From: Pterobdella sp. o SKG-2022
Lineage: Eukaryota; Annelida; Clitellata; Hirudinida; Piscicolidae
Assembly (NCBI GenBank): GCA_964035795.1
Contig: OZ038321.1
Span: 28,001,387-28,065,386 of the forward strand
DNA: 64,000 nt
Reading direction: 5' to 3'
This document shows positions 58,783 to 64,000 of this stretch, piece by piece. The translations under genes and the position numbers were made by a program. Position 1 is the first letter of the stretch, and every line of letters begins with the position of its first letter. The notes under the pieces were generated by a model that saw only the letters and a program-made list of their open reading frames with translations, was not told where the DNA came from and did not search any database.

Positions 58783-61700
58783 TCTCATGAGGCTAGGTTC
58801 TTAGGACATGTTTTCTATTAGCATAAAAATCATTTCAGAACCCACACATCACAACCTGGTGATTATGTATGTTTTTTTGAAAAAGCTTCGTTTTTTTGAT
58901 TCATAAATTCGTTCTGTTTGTTTCTCATACAATCGTGTCAGGCTATTATACTTCTAAAGCAGGGCTGTTTTTAATGCATCTTTTATATGATATCTGTATC
59001 CATTCACATGTCGCTTTCAGGAAAAACTTTTTAGTATTATGCTCAAAAAGAGTTTGATGGAAGGCTTTTTGAAAACAATTGGACTATTCGCTAAATAAAC
59101 TAACGTTTTAGTGTAACGTAAAACAACAAACATAAGCAATGCAAAATGTGATTAATTTTATTTTTTTATTATTTTTTATTACATTCGGATGTGGTGAGTC
59201 TGACATTTTCAACTACTTGCCAAACTCATTTTAGCCAATTTATACTTTTTAGATATATTTATAGAAAATAACTTAGCACTATATGAGAAAGCGTATCTAG
59301 CCAATAGCATCCAAGAATTCACAAAAGCAACCGACGAGTTGAAACAAGAGTGTGATGTGATAAATGGATTGAAAGAAATAGATATTTATTATATAGATCT
59401 GCACAAAAAACGAAAGATATTGGGGCTTTGTGTAAAGGTCACAATAAAACCATCCCACAAGAGTGTTCTGAAAATTGTAGGAGGAAATCAAAATTCAGAT
59501 TTCAGCAGATGGACGACAATAAAAGAAATGGAAATGGCCGATGAATTGGTTGATTTCAAAACAGATGAAAATGTTGTCAGATACCGATATGTGGGTTTGA
59601 AACTGAGTGGAGGTTTCGAGGAAGTGAGTATTTGTGACTTGGTAGTGCTTGGGGATCCTGCAGAATTTAAAGGTTTGCGCTTTTTCTTGGGAATATTAAC
59701 AATGTATTTGATATATTCTACTGTGAAAAAGTTTTGAAAAAATTTCAAGCATTTTTGTGATGAAATTTTCTATAATTTTTGCCTCAGAACTTCTTACTCA
59801 ATGTAAATAGCGAAACTTTGGAATGGTTCATTAGTTTTTGTTGATTTGGTTCTATTTTTGAAATACTCATCAATTTATGAGTATTTGTATAGCTATTATT
59901 CATCGTTTTTTCAATATTTTTATGGGGCTTTTAAAATTTGACTTTTAGTCAAATAAATCATTCATAATTCAAAAAAAAAACCTTTCGTAGTTCAAACTTA
60001 TATTATCGAGTGTTGTATGTAAATGTAATGAAATGCGGTATTTATAAAATGCTTTTCTCAATTGTTTAGGCGCTTACTAACAATTTAGTGTAACTAAAAC
60101 ATACTGTGACAAAGGCGCTTAATGCCAGCTTACGTGGGATCGAACCCATTAACCTGAGTTAATTAGTCTAATGCTCTACCAACTCATCTATACGGGCCGA
60201 TGAATATTCATAAAAGTGTTTGATTTGACTTGTTTCTTAGGCTAAGCTAATATATTTTTCTATATGCGAATAGATTCTTTACATCAAGTTCACATAAATA
60301 GGCTCTTGTGAAATTTATTTATTGCGCAAATTCAATTAGCAGCGACCGATGGTCGACTTGCTTTATTACATGTTCTGATATTTATTTTAGACTTTTCTGT
60401 CACGGAAAAACTATTTAAAACACTTTATAAATCCAGTTATTCTGAGTTCTTGCTTTGAATGGACCAAAAGTGATTCCCTGTTCAACACAATAAAAGCTAG
60501 CCTCAATAACTTATGCTTTTCAAGCCACAAGACTATCAGACCCCAGATCCAAATCTACATACCTCATCTGAACACTGCAAAACTCGCTAAAATTCAAGCT
60601 GAATGTCTAAACAGGTAGTTGAAGATCTTTTGAGTTTATATTTTCATAATTAAATTAATTGATTTGAGTTATATTTCATAACAAACGTTTGAAAACACCA
60701 CGTTAAAATCTAAGTTTTTTATAAATTTAAACTTTTCAGAGATATCTTATGTATGTTTTGTATAGCGATTAAACTTTGAAAACATCAATTGAGGATTCAT
60801 ACATTTATTTAAAAGAAAAACTATAGCTTTTCTTTTAAATAAATGTATGAATCCTCAATTGATGTTTTTAAAGTTTAATAAATTGAAACAAAATACCTTG
60901 TGTTCATAAAATTCAAAAAATGCTCACAGTCTGATAAAAAATTGACAGAAAACAAGATTGTGAGTTGGAGTATACAGAATCTCAAAATGAAAATTTCACA
61001 AACGAATTTTGCTCATTATATATGAAACTCTGTTCTACGTCTTTTTCAAGGAATCTTCTCATACGATCTAAAAAGCCAGGGAAACACGTCATCCAATTGT
61101 GCGAAATCCTTTTCACCAATGCTTTGAAAGGTTTTATAACATCGCATCCAAAATAGATTGATATTGTAACCTTTTCACTTTTTGATGCCAATGTACTACA
61201 CAGGAGGCTATTACGTAGACTTCAAATGGGTCCAGAATCACGACACCTCCCTGCTGTTTGATGGCGATAAAGATTCCTGCCTGCTTACTCCATGGAAGTT
61301 CGTCAATGGAGCTAAAATCATTTTGCCTTTTCTTCAAAGATTGAAATGGTTCAAACTGTATTCTACATGCGAGTATGACTCATTTTGTTTATGAAAAATT
61401 CTAGTTATCTTACTTCTTAATACAAAATATTATTCAAATTCGATTTCTATGCAAATATGATTTTACATTCGGTTATTGAAAGTTGTAACAATAATGATTT
61501 TGACGTAAATAGCCAGAAAACAATATAATAGAAACAAACACTAAGGTTTATTGAGAAACAATACACGAAGCTTTTCGTAAGAGTATCTTACCTTATCTAG
61601 TGTGTGAAACTACAATATACAATATATAAACACTAGATAACGTAAGATACTCTTACGAAAAGCTTCGTGTATTAAGTTTTTCAATAAACCTTAGTGTTTG

Positions 61701-63026
61701 TTTCTATTATAATAATGCTTTTCTCGATTAAAAATTTCATTGAATTTTATTCATAACATCTCAAACTCAAATCAAATCAAAATCAAAGATTCAACCGGAC
61801 GTTCTACAGTTACGTTGTTTTAATAGAGAAACAGAAGTTTAGTTGCCAGACTGGATGGTGTGAACACAGTTTTCCCACTAAATTCTCCAAATTCATCTAT
61901 ATTAACTTCACGGTAGGAGCTGAATTCAAATTGTGTGAGGTTTTACTGCCAAAATATGGTTTGGTTCTTTTGTATTTTTTCAAAATTTTTTGGTTGATTT
62001 GATTTGTTGGTCAATAAGTACGTGAAAAATAGATTTATAATTGAGTAACTAAAAAGATAGATTTATTTAATAGCTAGTTCAAGCACATACAACCCATTTT
62101 GTTTCTATAACATTGCCTATATCTAACATTTCTAAGTTTCATCTTTGACAATTTTTGACGCCGATTTATGGAAAGAATTTTATTAAATTTAATGAGCAAA
62201 ATGAATAGCTATAATTTTTGATAAGTTTAATCTTATCATGAAACATTAGCGAAAAATAAAGTTATTTAGTAAATATGGTTATAAAGCAGTTTAAACAAAG
62301 TTTATAAGTAATAAAATTTGGTTATTAAATAATTTAGAAACAACTTATTTTTCGATGCTTTTATTTCAATGTTAATTTGTAACTTCAAAGAAAAAATTTT
62401 TTCTGATGTAGAGAAATTAATCTTCATGCCTCCTCTTTTTTTGCTTTTTTCAAGTTCTTATTGTCCAGTTTTTGCAACATCATCAGTATTGGGTCCCAGG
62501 CACTCGTTTCCACCTGGAACTGTGGCTCATTGTAGCCAAAAATGTTTCCTAGTTTGACACCAGAAGAGGAATGGAAAGACACACTATTATTGGTGAATGC
62601 TTTTTTAACTGTTGATTCATATGTGGGATGTAAGGTATTGAGACCCATGTAATATTCTTCTTCTTTTTTGTTTTATTTTTTCTATTTCCGCTTTTTTGTT
62701 TATTTTTCAACAATAAATTGTAACCTGTTTTCATTTTTTTTGCTGATGTTTCACGATAAAACTTATCGAAAATTATAGCTATTTATTTTGCTCAACAAAT
62801 TCACTAAAATTCTTTCCCTAAATCGACGTAAAAAAGTTGTCAAATATTATTCAAAAGTGAGTTTAAGATGTCTCTAAAAAGTTAGTTTCAGCTTTATTTT
62901 TTGAAGGTGAGCGTATTGGCAGTGTAACATTCAAGAAAGCAACCTCTGAAGTCATGCAATCCAAAACCATGCTCAACACTCCCACTTCAAAACAGAATAG
63001 ACAAACTGCTTTGAAATCAACTTCAG
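58783..63026 (+). CDS. Discoidin-family gene, copy C (several exons, partial)
   Basis: Exons found: 59253-59672 (phase 1-1; helical LALYEKAYLANSIQEFTKAT then a discoidin-like half, CVKVTIKPSHKSVLKIVGG to RYRYVGLKLSGGFEEVSICD, LVVLGDP); 60437-60614 joined in phase to 60949-61130 (a second domain ending KPGKHVIQLCEILFTNALKG); 61204-61372 (a third domain start, TSLLFDGDKDSCLLTPWKFV); about 61803-61958 (its end, FTVGAEFKLCEVLLPKYG); and 62907-63026 (RIGSVTFKKATSEV linker, phase 1-1). The fold is inferred from the DGDxxSC...LCEV pattern of F5/8-type galactose-binding domains; extracellular ligand binding is likely. Neither end of the gene is visible, and the join between 61372 and 61803 is out of phase, so a small exon is missing. 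Confidence 0.55.
60066..60200 (-). mobile_element. tRNA-derived SINE, copy 3
   Basis: Minus strand: ggcccgtatagatgagttgg, tagagcattagac, then gggttcgatcccac (60135-60148), a tRNA-like head with A and B boxes, followed by the body shared with 53900-53965 (tatgttttagttacactaaa then ttgttagtaagcgcc). The head lacks a paired acceptor stem, so it is not a working tRNA. Confidence 0.65.
60768..60879. repeat. 52-bp-arm near-perfect hairpin
   Basis: Left arm 60768-60819, an 8-base loop, right arm 60828-60879. The arms are reverse complements with one mismatch (the G at about position 11 of the left arm). The near identity suggests recent insertion or active maintenance. A single-arm relative lies at 54042-54090. 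Confidence 0.9.
61525..61711. repeat. Foldback element, copy 3, large inverted repeat
   Basis: Left arm about 61525-61602 (gaaacaaacactaaggttta ... ccttatctagtgt) and right arm about 61630-61711 (acactagataacgtaagata ... gtgtttgtttctattat) are near-perfect reverse complements around a 27-base spacer. Both arms carry the cacgaagcttttcgtaag core also seen at 4757 and 25687. It lies inside an intron of discoidin copy C. Confidence 0.9.
62150..62885 (-). mobile_element. Penelope-like element fragment, copy 3
   Basis: Minus-strand frames at 62424-62734 read NITWVSIPYIPHMNQQLKKH, KAFTNNSVSFHSSSGVKLGN and QVETSAWDPILMMLQKL, the same tail as copies 1 and 2 (ITWVSIPYVKHLNNP; AWDPLLKSIV). It interrupts the intron of copy C between two stretches that are continuous in copy B (49690-49775). 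Confidence 0.7.
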
Positions 63027-63239
63027 GTGAGTGATTTAGGAGAACATGTTTGGTATTACCTTTTTTATAAATATCGGAAATCTTTCGATTTGAACATTTA
63101 GTGATTTATTGTTTACATAGTTCTGAATGTATTAAGAATAAAAGAAATTTTAGTGAAATTAGAAAATAATTTAAAAATGATACCATAAAAAAGTATAAGT
63201 CAAGCATAAGCAGTCAAAGTACAAAACTACCTGGGTAGG

Positions 63240-64000
63240 ACACGAAAGAAAAAACAGTTTATAATGTCATTGACTGCATAAATCTACCAAAAGTTGAAAA
63301 AGTTTTTTAAAGACAGCAACACGTTAAGCGTAACTCTCACTCAAAGTTAAAATAATCTACTAATAGTCAAAATACCACAACCAAATCATATCAATGCTTA
63401 AATTCCTTGAGAAAAACATAATGCAAAAATTCAAAAATTTTTTACAACCAACTTTCAAACTTTCAACATTATTATTCCGAAACAAAAAAAGTTATGTTAA
63501 TTGCTCAACCAATACAAGACATTATCCTATAGGACACAGCTAAGAAACTCTTATCACTTATAGTACTCCATAGAATCAGACCCTAAATTGAAAAAAACCT
63601 TTCCAACCATCAAGCAGCCTACAAACCAACTAGATCAATAACAGGCATGAATGGGCTCACGAAATAACCATATAAAAAAAAGTTATATAATAATATTATC
63701 CCCATCGACTTGCTCTAGTCGTATAGTTGACTGAGTATAGTTTCTCTTGGTTAACTCTCTTCACAATTCTTCTCCAAGAACATTTCTGTTGGGCAAGAAA
63801 AAAATGTTTTCGAATATTATTTTTGGGATGAGTTTGACATCTTCTTTTAATGCCTGTGATAGGGTGGTTAGAGGTCTGTCTGGGAATTCTTTTTCATTTG
63901 ATGTGGCATAGTACTGCTTCATAGTCTAGAATGCTGGCGTATTAGGTTTTTTTAGGATATGCTTCAATATCCTTCATTTTGCACTATCAATTTCAACTGA
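63240..64000. other. Mixed sequence with a probable RT fragment
   Basis: Past 63235 the similarity to copy B stops. A plus frame at about 63540-63650 (LHRIRPKLKKTFPTIKQPTN) resembles the LINE RT motif RxRPKIExxLSxxQAGFRPGRST with frameshifts. 63690-64000 shows no confident feature. The window ends inside this block. Confidence 0.35.

Noticed and set aside
63690..64000. Possible minus-strand retroelement piece
   Set aside because: Only scattered weak resemblance (RPLTTLSQALKEDVK). Too little to call.

Overview
The window is eukaryotic and animal. It is very A+T-rich, the genes are split into many small exons with GT..AG introns, and the exon joins below keep reading frame and codon phase across the junctions. 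The gene content is metazoan: a netrin, a Fer2/Ptf1a-type bHLH factor, SRCR/Ig, C-type lectin and PAN/apple-like modules, and discoidin-like (galactose-binding-fold) exons. Penelope-like elements, several non-LTR retrotransposons, a tRNA-derived SINE and foldback (MITE-like) elements are also present. An invertebrate is clear. The mix of CTLD, PAN and discoidin-like modules would suit an annelid or another lophotrochozoan, but the phylum is an inference.

Layout. 1-3.6 kb: a small unrecognised Ser/Asn-rich gene (474-905) and a short retroelement-type ORF (2572-2820). 3.6-7.8 kb: a complete nine-exon CIAO3/NARFL gene. 8.2-20.1 kb: a secreted or surface protein with a signal peptide, then modules of SRCR-SRCR-Xa-Xb-Ig-Ig-Xc. 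The module occurs twice in full and once with an Ig-like domain in place of the SRCR pair. An intron of the third module holds a 1.5 kb almost perfect (ATC)n array. 23.5-33.1 kb: a complete eight-exon netrin of about 1150 residues, nearly twice the usual length because of Lys/Asn-rich insertions. 35.4-36.3 kb (minus): an unrecognised 292-residue ORF. 38.6-40.3 kb: a four-exon bHLH gene. 40.7-42.6 kb: two LINE fragments in opposite orientation. 43.2-45 kb: a secreted C-type lectin with a PAN-like exon. 46-63 kb: a locally duplicated, rearranged family of discoidin-like exons, almost all bounded by phase-1 introns, broken up by LINE, Penelope, SINE and foldback insertions.

How the genes relate. 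CIAO3 belongs to cytosolic Fe-S protein assembly. Netrin and the bHLH factor are developmental and neural genes. The SRCR/Ig protein and the lectin/discoidin cluster look like extracellular recognition proteins. They evolve by tandem exon duplication, and the 46-63 kb cluster is full of mobile DNA. The most unusual items are the triplicated SRCR/Ig gene with three uncharacterised domain types, the enlarged netrin, the giant trinucleotide array, and an in-frame fusion of two exons in one discoidin-family copy that removes a whole predicted domain.
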